Translations under genes and position numbers: made by a program
Assembly: GCF_014204415.1 (NCBI RefSeq)
Contig: NZ_JACHLE010000005.1
Span: 125,145-189,144 of the forward strand
From: Chryseobacterium defluvii
GTDB taxonomy: Bacteria; Bacteroidota; Bacteroidia; Flavobacteriales; Weeksellaceae
Reading direction: 5' to 3'
Length of the DNA: 64,000 bases
Shown: piece by piece, positions 41,205 through 50,215 of the stretch
Layout of the letters: every line of letters starts with the position of its first letter
How positions within the stretch are numbered: position 1 is the stretch's first letter
The notes under the pieces: model-generated
Seen by the model: the letters and a program-made list of their open reading frames with translations, nothing else
What the model was told of the DNA's origin: nothing
Database searches by the model: none

Positions 41205-41449
41205 ATTTTTGTATTTCAGCTTATCCCATTGAAAATTCCGTATCATACAGCCCATTGAAAGTAGCAGGAATCATCTTCTGTAAAATACTGCCTGAATTCA
41301 CATCGAATAGTATATTTTAATTTATTTTTTTTAAATTGATTAAAAAATAACCATGACATGAAGAGAATATATATTTATAAGTATCAATTAAAAATCAGTT
41401 TCAAAAAGTACTATTCCGAAATAGCCGTATTCAGATAAGATGCAACAGT

Positions 41450-44437
41450 ATGATCTATTCATGTCACTTATACGGATCTATTTTTTCAGGATCTATTAAA
41501 AAAATATTTATTGTTCTTTTATTTCTCTCCTCATGCAGACTTTTTTCTCAAATCCCGGGATTGATCAATTATAATCAGGCGGACGGGCTTACGAGTTCCT
41601 ATATATATAATTTAAGGCAGGATGAGAGAGGATTTATCTGGATTGGCAGCAGCAATGGTCTTTTCCGTTTTGACGGGATCAGTTTTAAACAGTACGGCAA
41701 AAAAGACGGCTTGAAAAATGTTGACATCCTTGCCTGTGAAACGGTATCGAAAGACGAAATCTTTATTATTCCGTTTTTAGATGATTTTGCTTACCTGAAA
41801 GGCAATAAAGTAATTAATTCTGATATGAATTCTGAACTTAAGAAAATAAAATTCGGTGCAGAAGCCCCCAATTTTATTTCTGATAAAAAGAGGGGTGAAA
41901 TCATTATTCATATTTATACTAATCCGAAAAATATTTATATTTATAAAAAAGGAAAGGTAAAGGTCATCCCTATTATCATAGATCCGGCTAAGTACGGGCG
42001 GGTTTATGCCTTTGATTACAAAACAGATGCTCATCTCCTGTACCTGAAGGATTCAAAAAACCGGATCATTGCTTACGATATAATTACCCGGAAAATTAAA
42101 GTCTGTAATCTCATTTTTGGTTCTGAAGAAGTAGTTACTTCTGTGAAAGATAATTTATTTACAACAATCAATAATAAAAAGAATGTAGTATCTGTATATC
42201 TCATGGAAAACTATTATTCTTTTAGGAAAATACAACATTATCAATCGCCTGAAAATATTTATTCCTCCGTTATTGATAATAATAAAAAACTTTGGATAGG
42301 TTTGGAAAACGGAGGTGCTCTCTATTTTGATCAGTCGTTATATACGCCTTATTCCTTATCAAAACCGGTAAAATTCCTTGAAGATTATGTCATCAATTAT
42401 ATTTTAGCAGACCATGATAACAATCTTTGGTTTGCCACCAGAAACAACGGATTGTTTTTTATTGGCTCTGCTCCTTTCCGCAGCTATATCACCCTGCCTT
42501 TAAAAAACAATTCTTCTTACATCACTTCCATTTCATCCAACAGTAAGAATATTTTTTTAGGATACAATACTACCGGCGGCGGGATATACAATTCTGGAAA
42601 ACTAACTAATCTGACATTTAGTGAAAATAAAAAAAATGAAAATAAGGCAGTAACAGCCAATGAAAAATTTGTATACTTCGCACAAACCAACAATGTTTTT
42701 GAATACAATCTTCTGACAAAAAAACAACGTCTCATTAATTTTAAGGGAACTATCAAAAACCTTATTCCTTATGGAAAAGATACTATTTTAGTATGTACCT
42801 CCCAGAAACTATTCCTTTATCATATAAATTCCGGTTCTTATACGGAGCTTTGGGACCACAGAACCTATATGGCATTACCTTATGATAAAGACTCTTTACT
42901 GGTGGGAACATTTAAAGACCTTTACAAATTCAATATCAAAACAAAAAAAGCAAAACTTTTTCTGGAAGGCTATTATTTTACCGATATCAAAAAGCTCAAA
43001 GACAACTTATATGCCGGATCTACCAATACCAGCGGGATCATCCTCTTCAATAAGAAAAATATAGTATGTAAAATAGATGAGAGTAATGGTCTGAGCAATA
43101 ACCAGGTAAAAAAAATAATGATCGAGAGTGAAAATATATTCTGGGCAAGCACCGAGTCAGGGCTTATAAGGGTTCAGCTTACAGGAAACAAACCCATCAT
43201 TAATAAATTCACCATTACAGACGGTCTGCCTTCTGATAATGTGGCAGGAGTGGTCATCAAAGGAGACAGCATTTTTGTGGGAACATCTGGGGGATTAGGA
43301 ATTTTTTCTATAAAGCATTTGCTTACCCAGCAGAAATATATTAATAAAAAAGTGATCGTTAATTCCGTGGTCACAGACGGTAAAGAATATTTTGGGAGCT
43401 ATGATCGTTTGCATTCCCAAACACCCAAAAACAATATTACTTTTAATTTAAGTTTCCTGGACTATGCATCACAGGGAAAAATAGGCTACAAATATAAACT
43501 GGAGGGTTTAAATACCAGCTGGGAAACAACAAACTCATCTAAAATAATTTTCAGTTCCCTGCCTCCTAAAAAATATATATTTAAAGTTTATGGTTTGGGA
43601 TATAACGGTAAACAATCCGTAATATACACTCAAATTCCTTTTGAAATAAAACCGCGGTTCTGGGAAACAGTCTGGTTCAGGGTACTAGTGGCTATACTCG
43701 TCCTGATCATCTGGGCCATAATCATGGGACTCTATTCCCAAAGAAGCCGTAACAAAAAACTAAAAAACATACTTACAGAAAAAAGAATGGCAGAGCTGGA
43801 GCTGCAGGCCATCAAAGCGCAGATCAATCCGCATTTTATATACAACTGCCTTAACTCTATAAAATTTTTGCTGTATAAAAAGGAGAATGCGGATGCCGAA
43901 AGCTACTTAAAAACTTTTTCCCAAATGATCAGGAAAACGCTACATTATTCGGAAAAAACCTTTATGCCGATCAAAGAAGAAGTTGAATATTTAACACTGT
44001 ATCTTGACATGGAAAAACTGAGGCTGAAAGATCAGTTTGATTATAAGATCACCGTCTCAGATGATTTGAATCCCGAATGGCTTATTCCTTCGCTATTGAT
44101 ACAGCCCTTTGTAGAGAATGCCATAAAGCATGGTATACCTGCATTAGAGGACAGAAAAGGCTATATTACCATTGATTTCGCATACTCCGGTACCGATTTA
44201 TGCGTTGTTATTGAAGATAACGGAACAGGAATTAAAGATAAAACAGTGCTGACAAAGAATATAGATTCTTTTGGGGTAAAGCTTTCCCAAAAAAGAATAC
44301 ATACTTTTAAGCAGCTATTTAATACAAAGATCACATTGGAAATAACAGATCTTTCAGAAACTAAACAAAAACCAGGAACACAGATTAAACTTTTTATTTC
44401 GCAAAATGAGAACAAAAACACAGGTATGCATCATTGA
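41450..44437 (+). CDS. Two-component propeller sensor histidine kinase (LytS-like kinase core)
   Basis: 995 residues. An N-terminal signal segment (ILFLSSCRLFS region) is followed by repeats of the two-component-regulator propeller (GLTSSYIYNLRQDERGFIWIGSSNGLFRFDG; later DHDNNLWFATRNNGLF) to about residue 640, a Y_Y_Y domain (about 660-725: SFLDYASQGKIGYKYKLEGL), one membrane helix (about 740-764) and a kinase core with the phospho-His H795 in NPHFIYNCLNSIKF, then the ATP-binding N box LIQPFVENAIKHG. A histidine kinase of the LytS/YehU type, not a hybrid HTCS. The next gene, a LytTR regulator, overlaps by 32 bases. Confidence 0.92.
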   Translation: MIYSCHLYGSIFSGSIKKIFIVLLFLSSCRLFSQIPGLINYNQADGLTSSYIYNLRQDERGFIWIGSSNGLFRFDGISFKQYGKKDGLKNVDILACETVSKDEIFIIPFLDDFAYLKGNKVINSDMNSELKKIKFGAEAPNFISDKKRGEIIIHIYTNPKNIYIYKKGKVKVIPIIIDPAKYGRVYAFDYKTDAHLLYLKDSKNRIIAYDIITRKIKVCNLIFGSEEVVTSVKDNLFTTINNKKNVVSVYLMENYYSFRKIQHYQSPENIYSSVIDNNKKLWIGLENGGALYFDQSLYTPYSLSKPVKFLEDYVINYILADHDNNLWFATRNNGLFFIGSAPFRSYITLPLKNNSSYITSISSNSKNIFLGYNTTGGGIYNSGKLTNLTFSENKKNENKAVTANEKFVYFAQTNNVFEYNLLTKKQRLINFKGTIKNLIPYGKDTILVCTSQKLFLYHINSGSYTELWDHRTYMALPYDKDSLLVGTFKDLYKFNIKTKKAKLFLEGYYFTDIKKLKDNLYAGSTNTSGIILFNKKNIVCKIDESNGLSNNQVKKIMIESENIFWASTESGLIRVQLTGNKPIINKFTITDGLPSDNVAGVVIKGDSIFVGTSGGLGIFSIKHLLTQQKYINKKVIVNSVVTDGKEYFGSYDRLHSQTPKNNITFNLSFLDYASQGKIGYKYKLEGLNTSWETTNSSKIIFSSLPPKKYIFKVYGLGYNGKQSVIYTQIPFEIKPRFWETVWFRVLVAILVLIIWAIIMGLYSQRSRNKKLKNILTEKRMAELELQAIKAQINPHFIYNCLNSIKFLLYKKENADAESYLKTFSQMIRKTLHYSEKTFMPIKEEVEYLTLYLDMEKLRLKDQFDYKITVSDDLNPEWLIPSLLIQPFVENAIKHGIPALEDRKGYITIDFAYSGTDLCVVIEDNGTGIKDKTVLTKNIDSFGVKLSQKRIHTFKQLFNTKITLEITDLSETKQKPGTQIKLFISQNENKNTGMHH

Positions 44438-45137
44438 TGATGAACAGGACGGAAGGGACTATATTTCGCTTTTATTAAAAAATGAGTTCCCGGACCTTCA
44501 TATAGCATTTCAGGCAGAAAGTGTAAAAGATGCCTTTATGAAGCTCACCAAAGAAATGCCGGATATCATTTTTCTTGATGTACAGTTAACTGACGGAAAT
44601 GCTTTTGACCTGCTTTCCAGATTCAGAAATTTTTCTTCGCAGATTATTTTCATTACGGCCTATGATCATTTCGCTATTATGGCAATAAAGAACGGGGCTA
44701 CAGACTATCTCTTAAAGCCTATTGACGAAGTGGATTTTGTAGCGGCTGTAACCAAAGCCCTGGAAAATATCCGGAAAAACAAAACCCATTCCTTTAATAC
44801 TACTATCAGAAGTAAAATTAACCTGCCTACCCTACAGGGCTTTAAAAGTATCGACATTGCGGATATCGTTCGTTGTGAAGCAGATGCCAACTATACTACT
44901 TTTTATTTAAGCGACAAGACAAAAATGGTGGTTTCAAAGAACCTTAAAGAATTTGAAGGTCCTCTGGTGGAAAATGATTTTTTCAGGATCCATAATAAGC
45001 ACCTTATTAACCTGAAACATTTTAAGGAGTATATAAAAGGAAAAGGCGGACAGGTGATCATGTCGGATAATTCCGTGCTGGATGTATCGGTTAGGAAGAA
45101 GCAGGAATTTATGGAAGTATTACAGTTATGGGGATAA
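44406..45137 (+). CDS. LytTR-family response regulator
   Basis: 243 residues. Receiver domain about 1-125 with phospho-acceptor D58 (DIIFLDVQLTDG), acidic pair D11/D12, T84 (FITAYDHF) and K104 (LLKPID). LytTR DNA-binding domain about 140-243 (GFKSIDIADIVRCEADANYTTFYL ... FRIHNKHLINLKHFKEYI). It starts 32 bases inside the kinase gene, so the two are translationally coupled and form a LytS/LytR-type pair. Target genes are unknown; the propeller suggests a polymer or envelope signal. Confidence 0.94.
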   Translation: MRTKTQVCIIDDEQDGRDYISLLLKNEFPDLHIAFQAESVKDAFMKLTKEMPDIIFLDVQLTDGNAFDLLSRFRNFSSQIIFITAYDHFAIMAIKNGATDYLLKPIDEVDFVAAVTKALENIRKNKTHSFNTTIRSKINLPTLQGFKSIDIADIVRCEADANYTTFYLSDKTKMVVSKNLKEFEGPLVENDFFRIHNKHLINLKHFKEYIKGKGGQVIMSDNSVLDVSVRKKQEFMEVLQLWG

Positions 45138-45691
45138 TGGAACACCTGTTACCCAACCGGCAACACTTATACATTCATGCTAAAACCTTATATGGATTTT
45201 GACTATTCTTGTACCATCAATTAAAATTTTGATTGTTATGTATTCTCCTATACCGGCCTGAAACGGATACAGAGAATAAAAGAGGTGAAATGAAGATATT
45301 AAGCCATAAAACTCAAAGAAAAAGCAGAATGCTTTTTTGTATAAGAAAGCAAAGAGATTCATCTTCGATGGATCATGAAGCAAAAGCTCCATCAGGCAGA
45401 TTATATCTGCCTTTCTTTGCCTCTTATATTTTGCCGTTTTGAAAAGGTATTTGATATTTTTAATCTCATCAAAGAGAGTCATAAAGCAGTGATGTACATA
45501 ATATTAGCCTCCAGCGTAGATCTTACAATGTAAAATTGTATATAAATACCAAAATTTATATGATGAGCAAGCCTATAAAAAGTCTTTTAAAAAATGGAAC
45601 TGTCATTGAAGCAGACTTTTATTGGAAAGCAATAAGTAGATAAATATACTGTCTATAGATCTTCTCCTTAATTATAAAAATGCATGTGCAG
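45138..45691. other. 554-base AT-rich intergenic region with no convincing gene
   Basis: Frames of up to 100 codons on both strands look like non-coding shadows: none has a -7 element, a plausible start or recognisable domain. It ends in a good terminator (45692-45724), so some RNA or leader probably runs into it from the response regulator or from an unseen start. One 27-codon frame (45560-45643) is recorded separately. Confidence 0.5.
45560..45643 (+). CDS. Possible 27-residue peptide
   Basis: ATG ATG to TAA encodes MMSKPIKSLLKNGTVIEADF followed by YWKAISR. It lies 50 bases before a strong terminator. No ribosome-binding or promoter signal is clear. It could be a fragment of a longer gene or chance. 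Confidence 0.15.
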   Translation: MMSKPIKSLLKNGTVIEADFYWKAISR

Positions 45692-45724
45692 GAAAGCCCG
45701 GTCAGAGTGACCGGGCTTTCTTTA
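45692..45724 (+). terminator. Strong GC-rich terminator
   Basis: GAAAGCCCGGTCA (45692-45704) pairs with TGACCGGGCTTTC (45708-45720), then TTTATC. It is not next to any annotated stop codon on the plus strand (the nearest is 550 bases upstream). Confidence 0.85.
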
Positions 45725-45800
45725 TCTGAAAAAATACATGAGTATTGATCAGATGGTAATTATAATTGAGTTAAAATGAATGTTCATATTGTATGGTGCA

Positions 45801-46499
45801 TTAATTACACATGGTAAGGAACTGATGATTGCTCTGCATTTTAAATTTCGCTTCTGATTTTAATTTATAGTAAATCGTATATTCAAAAGCCTGTACGGAT
45901 TTTAATTTCTGATCGATAAATTCTGCAATCTGAACCACTGAAAACATAAAATCCCTGTATACTGCCATATCAACGGTCCTTCCATGGCAAGGAAGATAAG
46001 CTTTTAAAAAAGGGAGTGTTGACTGATGCTCATGATAATTGATACAATACCCGGCTCCTTCCCGCGAAGTAATGATCCCGTAATCGTTGATATAATCAAG
46101 AATACTTCCGTTTTTCCCGGAAGACCTATTATTTTTTGAAAAATGCCTGTTGATCTTATCCAGGATATGCTGGGCATATTCCATCATGGTAATGTTTTTC
46201 CATTCAAAAATATGATTCATTCCCCTGAAAGAGACAGGCTTTCCATTCTCACAGTTTGTACAGAAAGATAACCCAATCTTTTCATGGTAAGGGAAAAAAC
46301 AATCTTTGATCTGAATGGATGCTTCTGTCTGAAGCCTGTCATTCGCAAAACTGTAATACAAGTAAGGACTGTAGAGTTTCGCCAGATTTTTAAGGTAATC
46401 TATTTCACTGGCATTATGATATTCTTCAAACCATTTTTCAAGATGGTCATAATAATGTTTTTCAAACTCTTTAAAACTTAAATAAAAGGGCAATTCCAT
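45801..46499 (-). CDS. Hypothetical protein
   Basis: 232 residues, no signal peptide, no membrane segment. Aromatic-rich (EKHYYDHLEKWFEEYHN, YSPYLYYSFANDRL) with a short CTNC in SFCTNCENGKPVSF and another cysteine pair further on (GYCINYHEH, YLPCHGRTV). No domain is recognised. It has its own -7 element 20 bases upstream and lies between an orphan terminator and the M20 peptidase gene. Confidence 0.65.
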   Translation of the reverse strand: MELPFYLSFKEFEKHYYDHLEKWFEEYHNASEIDYLKNLAKLYSPYLYYSFANDRLQTEASIQIKDCFFPYHEKIGLSFCTNCENGKPVSFRGMNHIFEWKNITMMEYAQHILDKINRHFSKNNRSSGKNGSILDYINDYGIITSREGAGYCINYHEHQSTLPFLKAYLPCHGRTVDMAVYRDFMFSVVQIAEFIDQKLKSVQAFEYTIYYKLKSEAKFKMQSNHQFLTMCN

Positions 46500-46519
46500 A
46501 GCTTCGTATTTTAATAAGA

Positions 46520-46527
46520 CAAAGCTA
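46520..46527 (-). promoter_or_regulatory. Bacteroidota -7 element (TAGCTTTG)
   Basis: Minus-strand TAGCTTTG matches TAnnTTTG, 20 bases before the ATG at 46499. Confidence 0.45.
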
Positions 46528-46614
46528 TTCCGCTAATACGACAGAACTTGACGCATTATTTTTATTTTATTAAAATCTTTAAAAATAGAATACATTCAAT
46601 TGATTATCAATGAT

Positions 46615-48147
46615 TTACTGATCATAATTTTTCATCATGTATTCAAAGTAATGGATCATTTTCATATAATTTTCTATACTGATGTATTCGTTGGTACTAT
46701 GGATACTCTGTTTCTCCAGATCATTGATCTTAACAGGCATGAACCTGTAAATATTTTTACTTACGATCTGGTATTTGTAGGCATCCGTAGCTGCAATAGT
46801 AAGATAAGGGGTTATCACAGCATCGGGGTGAATTTCCCTGATGGCGTCTTCAATACAATGAAAAGCTTTTGTATTTGTCGATGAAACCATAGAAGCTTCT
46901 TTGGTATTATCGATCTCTTCTACTTCAACATCAAAGCCTTCCGTAGCTTTTGCAATGTGCTCTTTAACATCTTTCACGGTATTTCCGGGAAGCAACCTGA
47001 AATTAACTACAAATTCCACTTCGGGAGAAAGAACATTGGGCCCGTCACTGCCTTTCATCATCGTTAAAGCCGTAGTAGTCCGCACCAAAGCATTGGTACT
47101 GTTATTTTTCGTAAGCTGTGACAACAGAACCGGCTTCAGCAGCCATTGGTTGGCAATAGCAAGCCTGTTGGCAAACGGCATTGCTCCTCCTACATTATCG
47201 AAAAATTCTTTAATAAGCGGAGTGATCATCGGTTTCATCTGGTCATTCTCCAGCCTTTGCATAATAACCGCTGCTTTCCCGATAGCACTTTCCATAGGAG
47301 GCATGGAAGAATGCCCTCCCAATCCTTTTACCTTTATTCTCGCCGACAGGAAGCCTTTCTCTGCACAGCCTATTACTGCAATATCTGAGCTGATTCCTTT
47401 AATACTTCCTTTTTCCAGGATCAATCCGCCTTCATCATATACTGCATCAAATACCAGCCCCTGTTTTTTAAAATATCCTGCAATCTGTGCAGCTCCCTTT
47501 ATTCCTCCCACTTCTTCATCAAAACCGAATGCCAGGTAAATGTCACGCTGCGGAACATATCCTTTTCTGATCAGATTATTCATGGACTCCATGAGGGAGA
47601 AAAGCATTCCTTTCATATCTATTGCACCCCTTCCATAAATTCTTCCGTTGGCCACCGCTCCTGAAAAAGGGGCATAATCCCAGTATTCTGCTATTTTTTT
47701 AACGGCAGGTAACGGCTGATCATTAGGTCTGAAAACATTCTGTTCATTATTTTTCACACCGGCATTTCCTGGAGGTACAACATCCATATGGGAAAGAAAC
47801 AAAATGGGTTCAAGGCCGGGTTTACTTCCCTTTAGCCTGAAAACCAATCCATGTTTATTGATCTCATAGTTTTCTGTTTTCTGATAAACCAGCGGATAAG
47901 ATGTTTTTAGATATTCTTTGAAAGCATCAAAAGTCATATAATCAAAACTTCCCAATTCTCCCGTAGAAACCGTAGGGATTTTTATTCCTCCTGAAAGCCG
48001 AAGTACCGCAGAATCATCTTTTACGGGCTTCCAGCCTTCTTTAGCTTCAGGGCTGTTCTTTTTGAAGGGATAGGTAAATGTTCTGATGAACACAACAGCA
48101 GCGAGGATGATAAGAGCTCCCAGAATTATTAAAAGAATCTTTTTCAT
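46615..48147 (-). CDS. M20-family carboxypeptidase (Pm20d1/carboxypeptidase S type), membrane-anchored
   Basis: 510 residues. The N-terminus is an uncleaved signal anchor (ILLIILGALIILAAVVFI). M20 metal motifs are present: LFLSHMDVVPPGNAG (His and Asp), GRGAIDMKGMLFSLME (Asp), FGFDEEVGGIKGA (Glu pair) and TDAYKYQIVSKNIYRF near the end. The dimerisation domain lies between about residues 240 and 360. This is a zinc exopeptidase acting on N-acyl amino acids or peptides in the periplasm. It is preceded by its own -7 element. Confidence 0.92.
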   Translation of the reverse strand: MKKILLIILGALIILAAVVFIRTFTYPFKKNSPEAKEGWKPVKDDSAVLRLSGGIKIPTVSTGELGSFDYMTFDAFKEYLKTSYPLVYQKTENYEINKHGLVFRLKGSKPGLEPILFLSHMDVVPPGNAGVKNNEQNVFRPNDQPLPAVKKIAEYWDYAPFSGAVANGRIYGRGAIDMKGMLFSLMESMNNLIRKGYVPQRDIYLAFGFDEEVGGIKGAAQIAGYFKKQGLVFDAVYDEGGLILEKGSIKGISSDIAVIGCAEKGFLSARIKVKGLGGHSSMPPMESAIGKAAVIMQRLENDQMKPMITPLIKEFFDNVGGAMPFANRLAIANQWLLKPVLLSQLTKNNSTNALVRTTTALTMMKGSDGPNVLSPEVEFVVNFRLLPGNTVKDVKEHIAKATEGFDVEVEEIDNTKEASMVSSTNTKAFHCIEDAIREIHPDAVITPYLTIAATDAYKYQIVSKNIYRFMPVKINDLEKQSIHSTNEYISIENYMKMIHYFEYMMKNYDQ

Positions 48148-48172
48148 GGTTAATGATTTGCGTGGTAATCAG

Positions 48173-48180
48173 CAAATATA
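48173..48180 (-). promoter_or_regulatory. Bacteroidota -7 element (TATATTTG) for the M20 gene
   Basis: Minus-strand TATATTTG matches TAnnTTTG, 25 bases before the ATG. Confidence 0.5.
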
Positions 48181-48282
48181 GCATCTTTAGCCGTTTTAAG
48201 AAATTTAATCTGGCATTCTTAAGCAAACTACTCTATAATATGTCAAATTACCACCATGTATCAATAGGTTTTTAGATTTCAT

Positions 48283-48307
48283 GTACTTAAAATAACTATT
48301 TTTGTAC
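48283..48307 (+). promoter_or_regulatory. HxlR promoter with overlapping dyad
   Basis: A -7 element TATTTTTG (48297-48304) is overlapped by a 25-base dyad of the form GTAC-NN-AAA-N7-TTT-NN-GTAC. The start codon follows 23 bases after the dyad. A dyad over the -7 box is a typical place for an autorepressor. Confidence 0.45.
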
Positions 48308-48330
48308 AAATATTTTTTTAAAAAAACAAG

Positions 48331-48648
48331 ATGTCAAAAAAAGATGACCCCAAAAAAAATGAGAGTGCGGAAATTTGCCCTGCACAATCTCTTTTAAAGT
48401 TGCTTTCAGGAAAATATAAACCTGAAATTTTCAGCTTAGCGATTCAGGCTCCTTTACGTTTCAGCAACCTGCTGCGCCAGATAGAAGGGTCCAACAAACA
48501 ATCCCTTTCAACAGCATTAAGGGAGCTGGAAGAAGTGGGTATATTAAAAAAAGTTGTCATTAAAGAAAAACCTTTACATATAGAATATTATCTTACTGAA
48601 AAGGCAGAATCGCTTATCCCTATTTTTAAGCAGCTGGAAGGATTTTAG
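48331..48648 (+). CDS. HxlR-family transcriptional regulator
   Basis: 105 residues, winged helix. Signature: C16 in EICPAQSLLKLLSGKYKPEIFSLAI, then LRFSNLLRQIEGSNKQSLSTALRELEEVGIL and the wing HIEYYLTEKAESLIPI. The cysteine near the N-terminus is where HodR/HypR-type sensors react with electrophiles or oxidants, so it may be a redox-responsive regulator. It is transcribed toward the RND operon with convergent ends. Which gene it controls is unknown, except that it may act on itself. Confidence 0.93.
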   Translation: MSKKDDPKKNESAEICPAQSLLKLLSGKYKPEIFSLAIQAPLRFSNLLRQIEGSNKQSLSTALRELEEVGILKKVVIKEKPLHIEYYLTEKAESLIPIFKQLEGF

Positions 48649-48706
48649 ATCTTATACAACGTAAAATTTTTGGAGATAGTGATAATACCTAAAAATATTA
48701 TAAAAT

Positions 48707-48743
48707 AAAAGGGTTTAATTCTAAAAATGAATTAAACCCTTTT
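48707..48743. terminator. Bidirectional terminator between the HxlR and RND operons
   Basis: AAAAGGGTTTAATTC (48707-48721) and GAATTAAACCCTTTT (48729-48743) form a 15-bp perfect stem, 58 bases past the HxlR stop and 20 bases past the TolC-like stop. Confidence 0.85.
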
Positions 48744-48763
48744 CAATAGTTAAAACTCAATGA

Positions 48764-50215
48764 TTATTTCCAGCCTCCGCCAAGGCTTTTATAAATATCT
48801 ACTACTGTGCTTAGTTGTTTTTCTTTCGCCTCAATCAGCTCCATTTTAGCATCCAGCGCATCTCTTTGATTTAACAAAACCTCTAAATAATCAGCTCTTG
48901 AATTCCGGAACAACTGATTAGCAATATCAATGGACTGCTCTAAAGCTTGGGATTCCTGCGATTTCAGCTGATAGTACTGGTCTATGTTTTTGACCTTCGA
49001 CATTAGATTGGCCACATCCAGATAAGCATTCAGAATCGTCTTATCATATTCATATAAAGCCTGTATCTGCCTGGCATCTGCTGTTTGGAAGTTAGCTTTG
49101 ATAGCACTCTTATTAATTAACGGCCCTGCAAGTTCTCCCGCTAAACTGTAAGCGACGGACTCGGGCATTTTAACCAGATAAGAAGGTTTGAAAGCTTCCA
49201 GCCCTAAAACAGCTGAAATCTCAAGCGAAGGATAAAACTCTTTTCTGGCAGCTTCCACATCCAGTTTTGCTGTTTTTAATTCAAATTCCGCCTGCTTTAT
49301 ATCCGGACGGTTCGCCAGCAGTTGTGAAGGAATCCCCGTATAAACAACTTGTGGAACAGTAGACATAAAGCTTTCTTTTCTTCTCACAACCGGCTGGGGA
49401 TATCTTCCTAAAAGTGCATTAATCTGATTTTCTTTTTCCGTAATCTGCTGACGCAGGGTATATTCAGACGCTTTGGATTTCGCCAGTTCAGCTTCAAATT
49501 TTTTCACCGCAAGCTCCGTTGCAGCAGCAGCCTGCTTCTGGATCCTGGAGATTTCCAGAGCCCTTTCCTGAAGCCTGATATACTGCTGAATAATATCCAG
49601 TTGATTATCCAAAGCCAGCAATTCGTAATAATTGTGGGCAACTTCTTCCACCAGGTTAGAAAGAACAAAGTTTTTTCCTTCAACGGTGGAAAGATAATGG
49701 GCAATTGCCGATTCCTTCTCAGTTCTGAGCTTTTTCCAGATATCGATCTCCCAATCAGCCACCAGCCCGCCTTCAAAATTTCCCAGCGGATCAGGCATTT
49801 CTTTTCCCGGCTCTATTTCGGTGGTTGCATCCCCGGCACCCTCACTGGTGTAACGTCCTGCTTTACTGACTCCCGCTCCTAATTTTGCTGCGACTGCAGG
49901 ATTCAGCTTGCCATTTTTATAAAGTACTCCACTTTTTGCTATTTCTATTTCCTGAAGGGTGATCAATAGTTCCTGATTATTTTTTAAGGCTGTTTCAATA
50001 AGATTTACCAGATCAGGATCAGTAAAAAATTGTCTCCAGGGAGTTGTTCCGCTGTTTGTATCCGCTTCCTGCTGTTCCTGTTGATTAAAGTTCTGAGGCA
50101 GATTTTCTTTTACTTCATCTTTTATAACGGTCGCCATAGGAGCCTTGCAGCCTGCCAAAACAAGTGATAAGGCAATGGCAGTGATTATTCTTTTAGTCTT
50201 CAAATTTTCCATCAT
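48764..50215 (-). CDS. RND efflux outer membrane factor (TolC/OprM-like lipoprotein)
   Basis: 483 residues. Lipoprotein signal with the lipidated Cys at position 23 (LVLAGCKAP). The rest is the outer membrane efflux fold: two long helical repeats (VANLMSKVKNIDQYYQLKSQ, LDVANL; and ALKNNQELLITLQEIEIAKSG) and barrel strands. NODT-type motif RPDIKQAEFELKTAKLDVEAARKEFYP is present. It forms the exit channel of the tripartite pump. Its start overlaps the pump gene by 23 bases; two start codons are adjacent (50215 and 50212). Confidence 0.93.
   Translation of the reverse strand: MMENLKTKRIITAIALSLVLAGCKAPMATVIKDEVKENLPQNFNQQEQQEADTNSGTTPWRQFFTDPDLVNLIETALKNNQELLITLQEIEIAKSGVLYKNGKLNPAVAAKLGAGVSKAGRYTSEGAGDATTEIEPGKEMPDPLGNFEGGLVADWEIDIWKKLRTEKESAIAHYLSTVEGKNFVLSNLVEEVAHNYYELLALDNQLDIIQQYIRLQERALEISRIQKQAAAATELAVKKFEAELAKSKASEYTLRQQITEKENQINALLGRYPQPVVRRKESFMSTVPQVVYTGIPSQLLANRPDIKQAEFELKTAKLDVEAARKEFYPSLEISAVLGLEAFKPSYLVKMPESVAYSLAGELAGPLINKSAIKANFQTADARQIQALYEYDKTILNAYLDVANLMSKVKNIDQYYQLKSQESQALEQSIDIANQLFRNSRADYLEVLLNQRDALDAKMELIEAKEKQLSTVVDIYKSLGGGWK

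Noticed and set aside
40983..41258. A 91-codon plus-strand frame across the tRNA-Ser gene
   Set aside because: It runs through the tRNA, promoter and terminator and overlaps the end of the asparaginase gene; no domain or start signal.
45180..45482. 100-codon minus-strand frame (and a 69-codon plus frame over it)
   Set aside because: No domain, no start signal, and both read each other's complement in AT-rich spacer.
50193..50215. Overlap between the RND pump and outer-membrane factor genes as an assembly error
   Set aside because: Both proteins have natural ends and starts; 23-base overlaps are ordinary in pump operons.
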